Assembly (NCBI GenBank): GCA_017435505.1
Contig: JAFSEZ010000023.1
Coordinates: forward strand, 1 to 64,000
Reading direction: 5' to 3'
Length of the DNA stretch: 64,000 nucleotides
Source: Akkermansia sp.
GTDB taxonomy: Bacteria > Verrucomicrobiota > Verrucomicrobiia > Verrucomicrobiales > Akkermansiaceae
The notes beneath the pieces are model-generated. The model was not told the origin of the DNA. It ran no database searches and saw nothing but the letters and a program-made list of their open reading frames with translations. Position 1 is the stretch's first letter. Every line of letters starts with the position of its first letter. Shown here piece after piece: positions 52,351 through 60,078 of the stretch. A program made the position numbers and the translations under genes.

Positions 52351-52770
52351 ATGCTGAAAGGAATTTCCCCCGTCATATCTCCGTCCTTGCTCAAAATCAT
52401 GGCCGAAATGGGCCATGGAGATGAGATTGTACTCTCCGATGCTCACTTCCCCGGGCATACTTTCAACTCCACAGTTGTACGAGCAGACGGCATCGGAGTA
52501 GATGCGCTGTTGGCCGGCATGATTCCGCTGTTCGAGCTGGATTGCTACGCCACCCCCGTCATCATGATGGAAGCTGTACCCGGTGATACGCTCGACCCGG
52601 CGGTAGAAGAAAAATACCGCAAAGCCATGGGGTACACGGGTGAAATTGAGCGCATGGAGCGCTATGCTTTCTACGAACGGGCAAAACAGGCCTACGCCGT
52701 TGTCGTGAGTGGAGAAACCGCCAAGTACGGCAACATCATCCTCAAAAAAGGCGTCACGCCCATTGCCTGA
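52351..52770 (+). CDS. fucU: L-fucose mutarotase (RbsD/FucU family)
   Basis: FucU interconverts alpha- and beta-L-fucose, helping fucose use, for example from mucin. The 139-residue product begins [20 protein letters not shown], then [15 protein letters not shown], which carries the conserved His-x-Asp and catalytic residues, and closes with [11 protein letters not shown]. No other fucose catabolic gene is adjacent. queD follows after seven bases. Confidence 0.92.
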   Translation: MLKGISPVISPSLLKIMAEMGHGDEIVLSDAHFPGHTFNSTVVRADGIGVDALLAGMIPLFELDCYATPVIMMEAVPGDTLDPAVEEKYRKAMGYTGEIERMERYAFYERAKQAYAVVVSGETAKYGNIILKKGVTPIA

Positions 52771-52777
52771 GAGCTAC

Positions 52778-53227
52778 ATGTACCGCATCTGTAAAAGCAT
52801 TGAACTGGAGAGTGGGCATCTGCTCTCCAAACACCCGGGCAGCTGTCAATTCCCGCACGGCCATACTCGCAGCGTGGAACTTGTCTTCTGCGCGGATACG
52901 CTTGATAGCCAAGATATGGTACTGGATTTCAAGGCAATCAAAGAAATGATGGGCGGGTTTCTGGAGCAATTCGACCATGCTTTGTGCATGAACACACAAG
53001 ATCCTCACTTCAAGGAGTTTCGCTCCATCTACGGCGACCGCATCATCCCCTTCGAGCAGCAAGACCCCACCAGCGAAGCCATGGCCTACGCAGTATATCA
53101 ACACGCTGCGGCAGCCTTGCGCCGCGCAGCAAGCGGCCAATGTACCTACCCGGTACGCAGCTGCGTACGCCTGGAGCGTGTGCGTGTGTGGGAAACCAGC
53201 TCCTCATGGGCAGAATATCAGGAATAA
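52778..53227 (+). CDS. queD: 6-carboxy-5,6,7,8-tetrahydropterin synthase QueD
   Basis: QueD makes 6-carboxytetrahydropterin, a step before QueE and QueC in queuosine synthesis. The 149-residue product has the zinc His in ELESGHLL, and GSCQFPHGHTRSV with catalytic Cys and the HGH zinc ligands (CxxxHGH, the QueD type). Acidic helix DFKAIKEMMGGFLEQFDHALCM follows. queF and queC are 40 kb away. The start MYRICKSIEL was chosen as the first ATG after the fucU stop. Confidence 0.9.
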   Translation: MYRICKSIELESGHLLSKHPGSCQFPHGHTRSVELVFCADTLDSQDMVLDFKAIKEMMGGFLEQFDHALCMNTQDPHFKEFRSIYGDRIIPFEQQDPTSEAMAYAVYQHAAAALRRAASGQCTYPVRSCVRLERVRVWETSSSWAEYQE

Positions 53228-53236
53228 CTCCCGGAC

Positions 53237-53884
53237 ATGCAGCAGTTCTGGCTCAGAAAAGAGGGAAATCGCGACCTCATTCTCTACATGTTGGGGTGGG
53301 CTGCCACCCCCAACGCCATCAATCACATCTGCCCGGCCGGATATGATGTGCTGGCCATTTGCAACTACACGGATATCCACCCGCTGACGTCAGAAGAACT
53401 GGGAGAATACCGCCGCATCTACCTCTTTGCATGGTCCTTTGGTGTGTGGGTTTCCGAACAAGCCTGCCGCCACCTGCCCCTCTACAAAGCCATTGCGCTC
53501 AATGGCACACCCTACCCTGTGGATGACCGCTACGGCATGCGCCTGCGTGTGGTTCTGCGCACCATGCGCAGCTTGGCTCGCAACGGTGGCTCCAACCCCG
53601 CCGCCGAGAGCCAAGACGCCGAGCGCTACATGCCGGATGGCCCCTACCCCGACCGCGACCCGCTCGATAAAATCGCGGAGCTGCAAAACTTGTCTGCCTG
53701 GTGCAAAGAAAACCCCACCATTGGACTCAAGTGGGACAAAGCATACATTGGTGACAAGGATGAAATCTTTCCCCCGGACAACATGCGAGCCTATTGGGAA
53801 CCCTTGGGGCTTGGCACCGCTTTCTCAAGCTACCACTATCCCTTCGCGCATCCGGAGGTTGTGCTCAACGAGCTGGATGCCTGA
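53237..53884 (+). CDS. BioG-like (DUF452) pimeloyl-ACP methyl ester esterase
   Basis: BioG-type alpha/beta hydrolases cleave pimeloyl-ACP methyl ester in biotin synthesis. The 215-residue product has NRDLILYMLGWAA at the start, the nucleophile Ser in FAWSFGVWV, and a C-terminal catalytic His in YHYPFAHP, as in the DUF452 family. The Ser-flanking residues deviate from the usual GxSxG, which is normal for BioG. No other bio gene is nearby. It is nine bases after queD. Confidence 0.85.
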   Translation: MQQFWLRKEGNRDLILYMLGWAATPNAINHICPAGYDVLAICNYTDIHPLTSEELGEYRRIYLFAWSFGVWVSEQACRHLPLYKAIALNGTPYPVDDRYGMRLRVVLRTMRSLARNGGSNPAAESQDAERYMPDGPYPDRDPLDKIAELQNLSAWCKENPTIGLKWDKAYIGDKDEIFPPDNMRAYWEPLGLGTAFSSYHYPFAHPEVVLNELDA

Positions 53885-53902
53885 TACAGCAGCTCTGCCA
53901 CC

Positions 53903-54991
53903 TCAACGGAAGTGGCAATGAATAATGCCCGGCGTTGCAGAATCATTCTGCAAGATTTTCACGAGATTCATCCGCAATTGCGCCTGGGCTTTTTCCAATC
54001 GGGATTTTGCATCTACATGGGAAGAATCCAGCTCCTGCACGTAAGCCGTGATGGTTTTGTGCCCGGCGGCTGCATAGCTTGCCCCATAGCGCAAGAACTC
54101 CTCCATGGTTTTGAAACGCAGTCCCCGCGTGGTGGGATAATACATGGAACTTGAGCTTGCGCGGGGGTAATCTGCCCGCACCCATGTATGATTGCGGGCT
54201 ATCATAGCATCCGACATGCCAAAGTAATTGCGCAGGACGCGTCCGGGAGCATCCGGCACCGGGTCATCGTAAGTACAATCCACGTGGGTCCATGTGCCAT
54301 CCAAGCACACCAAGTTCCATGAATGTGTCACGTTATCGGAGCCCCGGCCCAACACAATCTTATTGTCCATACCGGCCAGGGAAAGCATCAGGTGGTACAA
54401 GCGTGTATAGCCATCGCATACAGAACGATGCGTATTGATTAAATCCACCGTCACACTTTCCTGATTCCACACTTTCATCTCCGAATCATACGCGCAGGTC
54501 TGCACAATGTAATCGTGCATAGCCAACGCCTGCTCGTACTGCCCGGAATGCCTACGCACAATATTCTGCACCACACCTTGCATTTTGCGCAAAGCATTGC
54601 GCTGGGCGGCGCTCAGGGAAGATTCCGGTAAATCGCCGCGATGCACAGCCAACAGCAAAGTATCATCTACGTAGGAAGGGTGCAATGTCACCATATTGCC
54701 ATATGCCACACTGCGTATCTGCGTAATCATCGCGTACTTCACACAATCGCGGGCAAGCTTTTTAGCAATTTGCGAGCCATCGCTCATCACCCGCATGCAA
54801 ATAGGGGATTTGCCCTGTGCCATGGAGCGAAAAGCATAGTCGAGTGCAGAAGCATAATCCGAAAACAAGGGGCCCGCTCCTTGTTGGTGTGTATCTACTT
54901 CCACAGTTCCCGGTGCAGGGCTCGAACACCCAACCGAGCCCAATACCACCAACACCCCTGCTACTGCAAGCAACGCTCTCATCGCGCTCAT
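53903..54991 (-). CDS. Transglutaminase-like lipoprotein
   Basis: The 362-residue product has a lipoprotein signal (VLVVLGSVGC) and a transglutaminase-like cysteine protease domain: Cys in SVCDGYTRLYH, His in VTHSWNLV, Asp in HVDCTYDDP. Such proteins may be proteases or peptidoglycan-associated enzymes at the cell surface. A SD-like AAGGAG lies about 15 bases before the ATG. It converges with the bioG-like gene (18-base gap). Confidence 0.85.
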   Translation of the reverse strand: MSAMRALLAVAGVLVVLGSVGCSSPAPGTVEVDTHQQGAGPLFSDYASALDYAFRSMAQGKSPICMRVMSDGSQIAKKLARDCVKYAMITQIRSVAYGNMVTLHPSYVDDTLLLAVHRGDLPESSLSAAQRNALRKMQGVVQNIVRRHSGQYEQALAMHDYIVQTCAYDSEMKVWNQESVTVDLINTHRSVCDGYTRLYHLMLSLAGMDNKIVLGRGSDNVTHSWNLVCLDGTWTHVDCTYDDPVPDAPGRVLRNYFGMSDAMIARNHTWVRADYPRASSSSMYYPTTRGLRFKTMEEFLRYGASYAAAGHKTITAYVQELDSSHVDAKSRLEKAQAQLRMNLVKILQNDSATPGIIHCHFR

Positions 54992-55043
54992 GCTACCTGA
55001 ATCTCCTTCCTTTGTAAAGAAAAACAGATAACACCCTAGGGCA

Positions 55044-55117
55044 AACGCATGAGGCGAGATGTGGTTTAAATAGCTACCGGGGTTTGAATATCAATTGCAA
55101 AATTCACATTGAAAAAA
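55044..55117 (+). repeat. Dispersed intergenic repeat, copy 2
   Basis: Second copy of the 31748-31835 element, lacking the extra dozen bases of copy 1. It lies between a divergent lipoprotein and the phosphatase gene. The spacer 55118-55231 also has G/C-rich purine and pyrimidine runs (GGGGTGGGG, GCCCCCCT) that could pair, but no gene. Confidence 0.85.
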
Positions 55118-55231
55118 TTGGCGCTATCGCGCAAGAAAAGGGGTGGGGTGCATCTGCGCTTGCCGCCCCCCTCTAAAATGGGAGCCGCAAGCGTTTTTTT
55201 GCATTTTTAGAGTATTTTCATTGCTTTCTGC

Positions 55232-55260
55232 TTGAAAGAACGCTCGCTTTAGCGTAGATT
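55232..55260 (+). promoter_or_regulatory. Promoter of the PAS/PP2C gene that fixes its start
   Basis: TTGAAA (55232-55237), 17 bases, TAGATT (55255-55260). The ATG at 55263 is only two bases on; ATG 55269, eight bases on, is chosen. Confidence 0.7.
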
Positions 55261-55268
55261 GTATGGTA

Positions 55269-56900
55269 ATGAGCCACGGTGAGCCACAGCGTCCGCCATC
55301 CCAATCCGTTCCGGGTGTATTCAACTGGAAAATTGTCCGCAAAGCCTTACGCGCTGCGGAGGAAGGTGTGTACTGCTGGTATCTGGAATCCGGGGAGATC
55401 TATTACACCGAGCAGTGCATGCGCATGATGGGGCTCCCCATCCGCGAGCATGCACCCAACATCTTCACCGAACCGGAAATCACCATCCACGAGGAAGATC
55501 GCGCATTCTTCCTTTCCGAAGTGCAGCGCTACCTCAATTGGCCCATGACAACCCCGCTACGGGTCGAGGTGCGCCTTCTCAACCAACGTTCCCGTGGCTG
55601 GCGTTGGATTCGTGTCAATGGACTCTTGGAACGCGATGAGAACAAGAAACCTCTGCGACTCGTCGGCGTATGGGTGGATATCACCCGCCGCAAGATGACG
55701 GATTTGCATGCCATGGAGGAAAAAGATCTCTTCCGCACGCTCATCAACTACCTGCCGGACAACATCTACTTCAAAAACCGAGAATCCCGCTTCGTGCTGG
55801 CCAATGAGGCCACCGCACGCAAGATGGGCGTTCCCACCCCTTCCGACCTCATCGGCAGCAAGGATACCAACTTCTTTGCGGATGCCTCCGTGGCACGCCA
55901 AGAAGAACTGGAGGTCATGGAAAGCCGCAAACCCATCACCAACCGAATCCACCTTGAGACATGGAAAGGAGGGCACCGCTCATGGAGCCGCATTTCCAAG
56001 TTCCCCTGGTATGCCTCCGATGGTTCCGTGAAAGGCATTGTGGGCATTTCCTCGGATGTGACGGAACTCATCGAGACCCAGCACCGCTACCAAAACATGG
56101 CCCAGCAGCTGGATGAACGCAACCGCATTCTGGAACATGAAATCAGCTTGGCGCGCGAGGTGCAACGTGCCTTGCAACCCCAGCGCATTGCAGACCGCGT
56201 GTGGGAGGGCGATGGGCTGCGCCGCGTGGCCTCTTTCCACCATGTGTACATGCCCTCCAGTGGCGTAGCCGGGGATTTTTATGATGTATACCCCGTGGGA
56301 GAATCCGGCATTGGCATGCTGATATGCGATGTGATGGGACACGGCGTCCGCGCGGCGCTCATAGCGTCCATGCTGCGAGGGCTCATGGAGCAAGCCTCCA
56401 ACCTGGCAGATACGCCGGGTCTGCTGCTTTCCTCCCTGAACCGCCAGCTATACCGCATCTTCAGCCAGGCCAACATCACCATGTTCTCCACGGCCTGCTA
56501 CGTGTACCTGGATCTCAACACCCGCCGCCTCACCCTTTCCGGCGCAGGGCATCCGGCACCCATCATTTTGAGCCCGACCGGCTCTGCCTTCCTCCCGCCC
56601 ATACCGCGTTCCCCTGCTCTGGGGCTGCTGGAATCTGCCATGTACCGCGAGAGCGAAATCATCCTCGAACCCGGCACCAAGCTCATGCTCTACACAGATG
56701 GGCTTGTCGAAGCCATGAACAGCGCCCGCGAGGAAATCGGCGCCAACCGCATCATGGAGTTCCTGAGCCGCCGAGCCCCGCAAAATATCCGCGAGACCAT
56801 CGACATCGCCCTGGCCGGCATGCAGCAATTCACCGGCAAACCCCAGCAGGACGACGACATCAGCATCCTCGGTGTGGAGTTTACGGAAGAAAGCATTTGA
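55269..56900 (+). CDS. PAS-domain SpoIIE-type serine phosphatase (RsbU-like)
   Basis: The 543-residue product has two PAS-like sensor domains (for example VRLLNQRSRGWRWIRVNG and YLPDNIYFKNRESRFVLANE) with PAC motifs, a linking coiled coil, and a C-terminal PP2C domain with metal Asp motifs GDFYDV, DVMGHG, YTDGLVEA and QDDDISILGVEF. It probably dephosphorylates an anti-sigma-antagonist or another phosphoprotein in response to a small molecule or redox signal. It faces a Ser/Thr kinase gene whose 3' end is seven bases away. Confidence 0.9.
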   Translation: MSHGEPQRPPSQSVPGVFNWKIVRKALRAAEEGVYCWYLESGEIYYTEQCMRMMGLPIREHAPNIFTEPEITIHEEDRAFFLSEVQRYLNWPMTTPLRVEVRLLNQRSRGWRWIRVNGLLERDENKKPLRLVGVWVDITRRKMTDLHAMEEKDLFRTLINYLPDNIYFKNRESRFVLANEATARKMGVPTPSDLIGSKDTNFFADASVARQEELEVMESRKPITNRIHLETWKGGHRSWSRISKFPWYASDGSVKGIVGISSDVTELIETQHRYQNMAQQLDERNRILEHEISLAREVQRALQPQRIADRVWEGDGLRRVASFHHVYMPSSGVAGDFYDVYPVGESGIGMLICDVMGHGVRAALIASMLRGLMEQASNLADTPGLLLSSLNRQLYRIFSQANITMFSTACYVYLDLNTRRLTLSGAGHPAPIILSPTGSAFLPPIPRSPALGLLESAMYRESEIILEPGTKLMLYTDGLVEAMNSAREEIGANRIMEFLSRRAPQNIRETIDIALAGMQQFTGKPQQDDDISILGVEFTEESI

Positions 56901-56907
56901 GAGCAGA

Positions 56908-58617
56908 CTACTCTTGCTCGGCCAAATCCGCTCCGCTCTGCTTGAACCAATCGGCCGTGATGTGGTGAGAATCTCTCCATGGAGCCTCTAGCAATAATGC
57001 GTTCACCTCAACATCGTCGATGATTTCTTTTTTCAAGCGCTCTGCCAGCATGGGCAGGCGCACCAATTCATCCGTCGTGCCATGCGGATAATGAGCTGCC
57101 GGCTCATTCAGTATCTCTTGCATCGGGTTCACTTCATCCCACAATTTTGAAAGCAACGGCTGGTCTTTATCCCTGAACTCCTGACAAAGCTCATTCACTT
57201 GGGCATCCACCTCGGCTTGTAAGCGCAGCCACGGGGAGTCCAAGCTTCCAATAGCCCCGGCCGGGCGTGGTGTCTTGCGGATTTGCGGCAAAAGTTCGGC
57301 TTTCAACGCAGCCAACCGCCGCTCAAACTCCTGCACGTTCGCGCTTCGTTGGCGCAACAACTCATCTTTCCGCTCCCGAAAAGACTTGATAGCCGCTGCA
57401 TGGTGTGCACAAAAATCGGCAAACAACTTCTCCATGAAAGCGGGGCTCCCCGGAGCTGTTGCCTCGGCGGCTGCGTCCGACTCCTCTTCGCTCGCTTTTT
57501 TATCCCCCTTGGGAATAAACATGACCGGCTTCAAATCATGGGAGTTCGGAGCTTTCTCCACCATGAGCGAACCATCCTCCATTTCCACAAACAAATTCTC
57601 CGACCCCTGCGGTTTGGATTGATGTGCCTCCACATACAACTGGGCGGCAAAGCGCCCCACGGCCACAGCCACACCAAACAAGAGATACCAAGCCCAGCGT
57701 GGCAAGCCAAACCAACGCTGCTTGGACCTCAGACCGCGCGGCTGTGCACTTTTACTCAGCCAATCCCGCCACTGCTCCGCTGTCTCGCAGCGATCCACGG
57801 GCTCCAAAGACATATTGCGCATGATGGAATCCACCATAGCGCGGGGCCATTTACGCGCCCCTTTCAGCTTGCGCAGCGGCACCAACTCATCCTTCTGCAG
57901 GCGGCGCACCGTATCCTCTGCATCGCAACCGCTCAGCACCTCATACCAAGTGGTAGCCAGCGAATACATATCCGTCCACGGCCCCAACTCCCCCTTGCCG
58001 GTAATATGCTCCGGCGCAGCATAGCGCCACGAAAACTCCCCTTGCGACACCGAATGCTCCACATACTTGCGAGCCGAGCCAAAATCAATCAACACAGGCT
58101 TATCCTCTGCATTGAACACAATGTTATCCGGTTTCAAATCACGGTGAATCACACCTTGCGAGTGCAAATACACCAGCGCATCCAGCAGCGCCATCAACCA
58201 CTCCTGCGCCAACTGCGGATCTATACTTTTCTCTGCCGCCTGTGCCTCATCCATTCGCTCCCGCAAGCTGCCGCCATTCAACCAAGGCATCACATAAAAC
58301 AAACTGCCCTGCGATTCAAACACATCATACACCGGCACTATGCCGGGATGACTCAGCTTGGCCAGCATCATCGCCTCCCGCCGCATATCGGCCATGGCCG
58401 CCACATACATATCCTCCAAATGCTCCTGCAGCGGCACCAAGCCACCCGTATCCGTGCGGCGACATATCGTAGCCGGGAAACACTCCTTGAGCACCACATT
58501 GCGCTCCAAGCCCTTGTCCCATGCTATATAGGTCATTCCAAATCCCCCCTGCCCTTGGGTCTTGAGAATCTTGTAATTTCCTATTTGAGTTCCCGGTGGT
58601 AATGATACGATATCCAT
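56908..58617 (-). CDS. Membrane Ser/Thr protein kinase
   Basis: The 569-residue product has a complete Hanks-type kinase domain: GQGGFGMTY loop, VVLKECFP Lys, GVIHRDLKPDNIV catalytic loop, DFGSARKY metal motif, and the YAAPEH APE-like segment. A membrane helix (about residues 309-331, YLLFGVAVAVGRFAAQLY) separates it from an external domain of mainly charged helices with coiled-coil character. It is convergent with the PP2C phosphatase, suggesting that they work on one regulatory circuit, which is inference. No PASTA repeats. Confidence 0.92.
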   Translation of the reverse strand: MDIVSLPPGTQIGNYKILKTQGQGGFGMTYIAWDKGLERNVVLKECFPATICRRTDTGGLVPLQEHLEDMYVAAMADMRREAMMLAKLSHPGIVPVYDVFESQGSLFYVMPWLNGGSLRERMDEAQAAEKSIDPQLAQEWLMALLDALVYLHSQGVIHRDLKPDNIVFNAEDKPVLIDFGSARKYVEHSVSQGEFSWRYAAPEHITGKGELGPWTDMYSLATTWYEVLSGCDAEDTVRRLQKDELVPLRKLKGARKWPRAMVDSIMRNMSLEPVDRCETAEQWRDWLSKSAQPRGLRSKQRWFGLPRWAWYLLFGVAVAVGRFAAQLYVEAHQSKPQGSENLFVEMEDGSLMVEKAPNSHDLKPVMFIPKGDKKASEEESDAAAEATAPGSPAFMEKLFADFCAHHAAAIKSFRERKDELLRQRSANVQEFERRLAALKAELLPQIRKTPRPAGAIGSLDSPWLRLQAEVDAQVNELCQEFRDKDQPLLSKLWDEVNPMQEILNEPAAHYPHGTTDELVRLPMLAERLKKEIIDDVEVNALLLEAPWRDSHHITADWFKQSGADLAEQE

Positions 58618-58652
58618 ACACTTCGTGCTACACGAACAGCTATTCCTTCATC

Positions 58653-58681
58653 ATTTTACACACCTTGCGCCCCCTTGTCAA
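58653..58681 (-). promoter_or_regulatory. Promoter of the kinase gene
   Basis: TTGACA (58676-58681), 17 bases, TAAAAT (58653-58658). The 35-base leader has a TTCGTG/CACGAA hairpin (58622-58636) just before the ATG. Confidence 0.7.
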
Positions 58682-58727
58682 ACGCGCATTTTCGTACTGC
58701 AAGGCATACGCTCCGGGAGCGAAGCAA

Positions 58728-58755
58728 CAAAAACCGCACCCCAAAGGCACGGTTT
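58728..58755 (-). terminator. Terminator of the DNA-binding gene
   Basis: On the minus strand AAACCGTGCC pairs with GGTGCGGTTT (two G-U pairs), followed by a T-rich tract. Confidence 0.65.
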
Positions 58756-58765
58756 CATCGTGGGT

Positions 58766-59185
58766 TCATCCCTCTGCAGATTCAGCTCCCTCGCCGCCAA
58801 GACGGGGTACTTCATCGGCCAAAAACTCTGCAAGAGTCTTCCCTTGGGCAAAAGCCTTCTTCTCCAGAGTCCGGCGTGTAGCAGAATCCAAGCTCAGCGT
58901 CACATGTGTCTCCTCCGTCACCTGCACACGAGAGGGGAGAGAGAGCGGCATGTCTTTCATCAACTCACGGATGATAAACTCCTTGGAAGCCGGAATCACC
59001 TTGCGGGCCATCCAGTTGCGCACCGTTGCCTCCGTCACAAAACACTTCCCGGCAAGCCAAGCGTAGCTGTAGTTGTTGGCTTTGAGCCACAACTTCACAT
59101 TCAACTTCAACTCGTCTTGATTTTGCGCCTTCACGCAGCGCAATATAGCATTAACGCCACACTTTGGCAAGCCGATATTCGCCAT
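58766..59185 (-). CDS. Probable DNA-binding protein with HTH and RHH-like parts
   Basis: The 139-residue product has an HTH segment AWLAGKCFVTEATVRNWMAR and a later ThVTLSLDSATRRTLEKKA-type strand-helix-helix that resembles a ribbon-helix-helix domain, then a short acidic tail. I infer a small regulator, maybe of the downstream kinase or the divergent gene. The first in-frame ATG at 59185 is used; a later one is possible. It ends a few bases upstream of a likely terminator. Confidence 0.65.
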   Translation of the reverse strand: MANIGLPKCGVNAILRCVKAQNQDELKLNVKLWLKANNYSYAWLAGKCFVTEATVRNWMARKVIPASKEFIIRELMKDMPLSLPSRVQVTEETHVTLSLDSATRRTLEKKAFAQGKTLAEFLADEVPRLGGEGAESAEG

Positions 59186-59220
59186 AATTCCAGTTTTTTT
59201 CGCCTTTTATCAGTTTTTTA

Positions 59221-59249
59221 TTGACTAAATATCTGGATTGCTATATTTT
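59221..59249 (+). promoter_or_regulatory. Candidate promoter of the zinc-ribbon gene
   Basis: TTGACT (59221-59226), 17 bases, TATTTT (59244-59249), about 27 bases before ATG. Confidence 0.45.
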
Positions 59250-59276
59250 TAACTCCGTCACGAGACTCCATCAACC

Positions 59277-59774
59277 ATGTATATCACGTTTACATGTCCC
59301 AACTGCGGCAGCCACCAGCTTCAGCAACTGCAACAAGCCATTCACCGTACGGAGGTGAAGGTAACCACCACCCCCTCCGGTAAGCTTTCCCCCGCACCTT
59401 GCGGGGTTGTGGAAGAACTCCGTGGGCCTATCCTCGGCTACCGCTGCCGCAACTGCCGCTACCCCGATACCCGCAACCACGAGGCCGGCGGCGGCTTTTT
59501 CTGGACCTCTCTGGAAGACATACACAACGCGGGCTGCCTCCTCATCTCGGAAACAACCACAGAGCCCCATCGTTGCATGATTTGTCACAAGGACGGCCAC
59601 ATGCAACCCCTCATAGTAGAATCTGCCACACCGGGCCCGCTCCCTGCCACCGAACGCAGCAAAATCCTGGCAGCCCGCTCCCTGCGTGGCGCTGTCCTCC
59701 TCTGCGAGAGCGACCCCAGCATCGGCGCTTTCGCCTGCACCTCGTGGGATGGGGTCGAAACCGTGCAAATATAA
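59277..59774 (+). CDS. Small protein with zinc-ribbon-like cysteine pairs
   Basis: The 165-residue product begins MYITFTCPNCGSHQL and has CRNC and RCMICHKDGH farther on, so six cysteines form two zinc-finger-like pairs plus one. The rest has no known motif. It may be a nucleic-acid or protein-binding zinc protein. It has its own candidate promoter and is followed by a spacer of 304 bases. Confidence 0.65.
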   Translation: MYITFTCPNCGSHQLQQLQQAIHRTEVKVTTTPSGKLSPAPCGVVEELRGPILGYRCRNCRYPDTRNHEAGGGFFWTSLEDIHNAGCLLISETTTEPHRCMICHKDGHMQPLIVESATPGPLPATERSKILAARSLRGAVLLCESDPSIGAFACTSWDGVETVQI

Positions 59775-60078
59775 AATACCCCGCAGCGGCAAACCTTTCC
59801 TCCTCTGATAGCAGGAAGCTGCGCATCAGAGGATTCGAGCCCTATTATTGACACCTACACAGCCCCAAGCCGTCATTTCACTTCTTGGCAAAAGTTTCCA
59901 AAGCGGCACTTTTGGTATTGACTTGCCGCTATTTTGTTTTATATATATCTTGCATACCGCCTTATAATATATTTTTGAGTTCTTTTATATCCTTTTTGCC
60001 ACCCCTCACCGCAATAGCGCACCCCACGATGAGCATCAACAAATATAAACAAACTCGAAAAATCAATTTCCGCACTAA
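59775..60078 (+). other. AT-rich spacer with one hairpin
   Basis: I see no gene here. An inverted repeat CCTCTGAT/ATCAGAGG (59802-59832) is followed by a T-arm-like GGATTCGAGCC, but no tRNA can be folded around it. From about 59880 the composition becomes AT-rich. TTGACT at 59922 is a possible -35 for the next gene, which would leave a long leader. Confidence 0.5.

Noticed and set aside
59802..59850. tRNA-like fragment (GGATTCGAGCC next to a hairpin)
   Set aside because: The T-arm-like string has no acceptor stem partner or anticodon arm in the right place; it is not a tRNA, though a remnant cannot be excluded.
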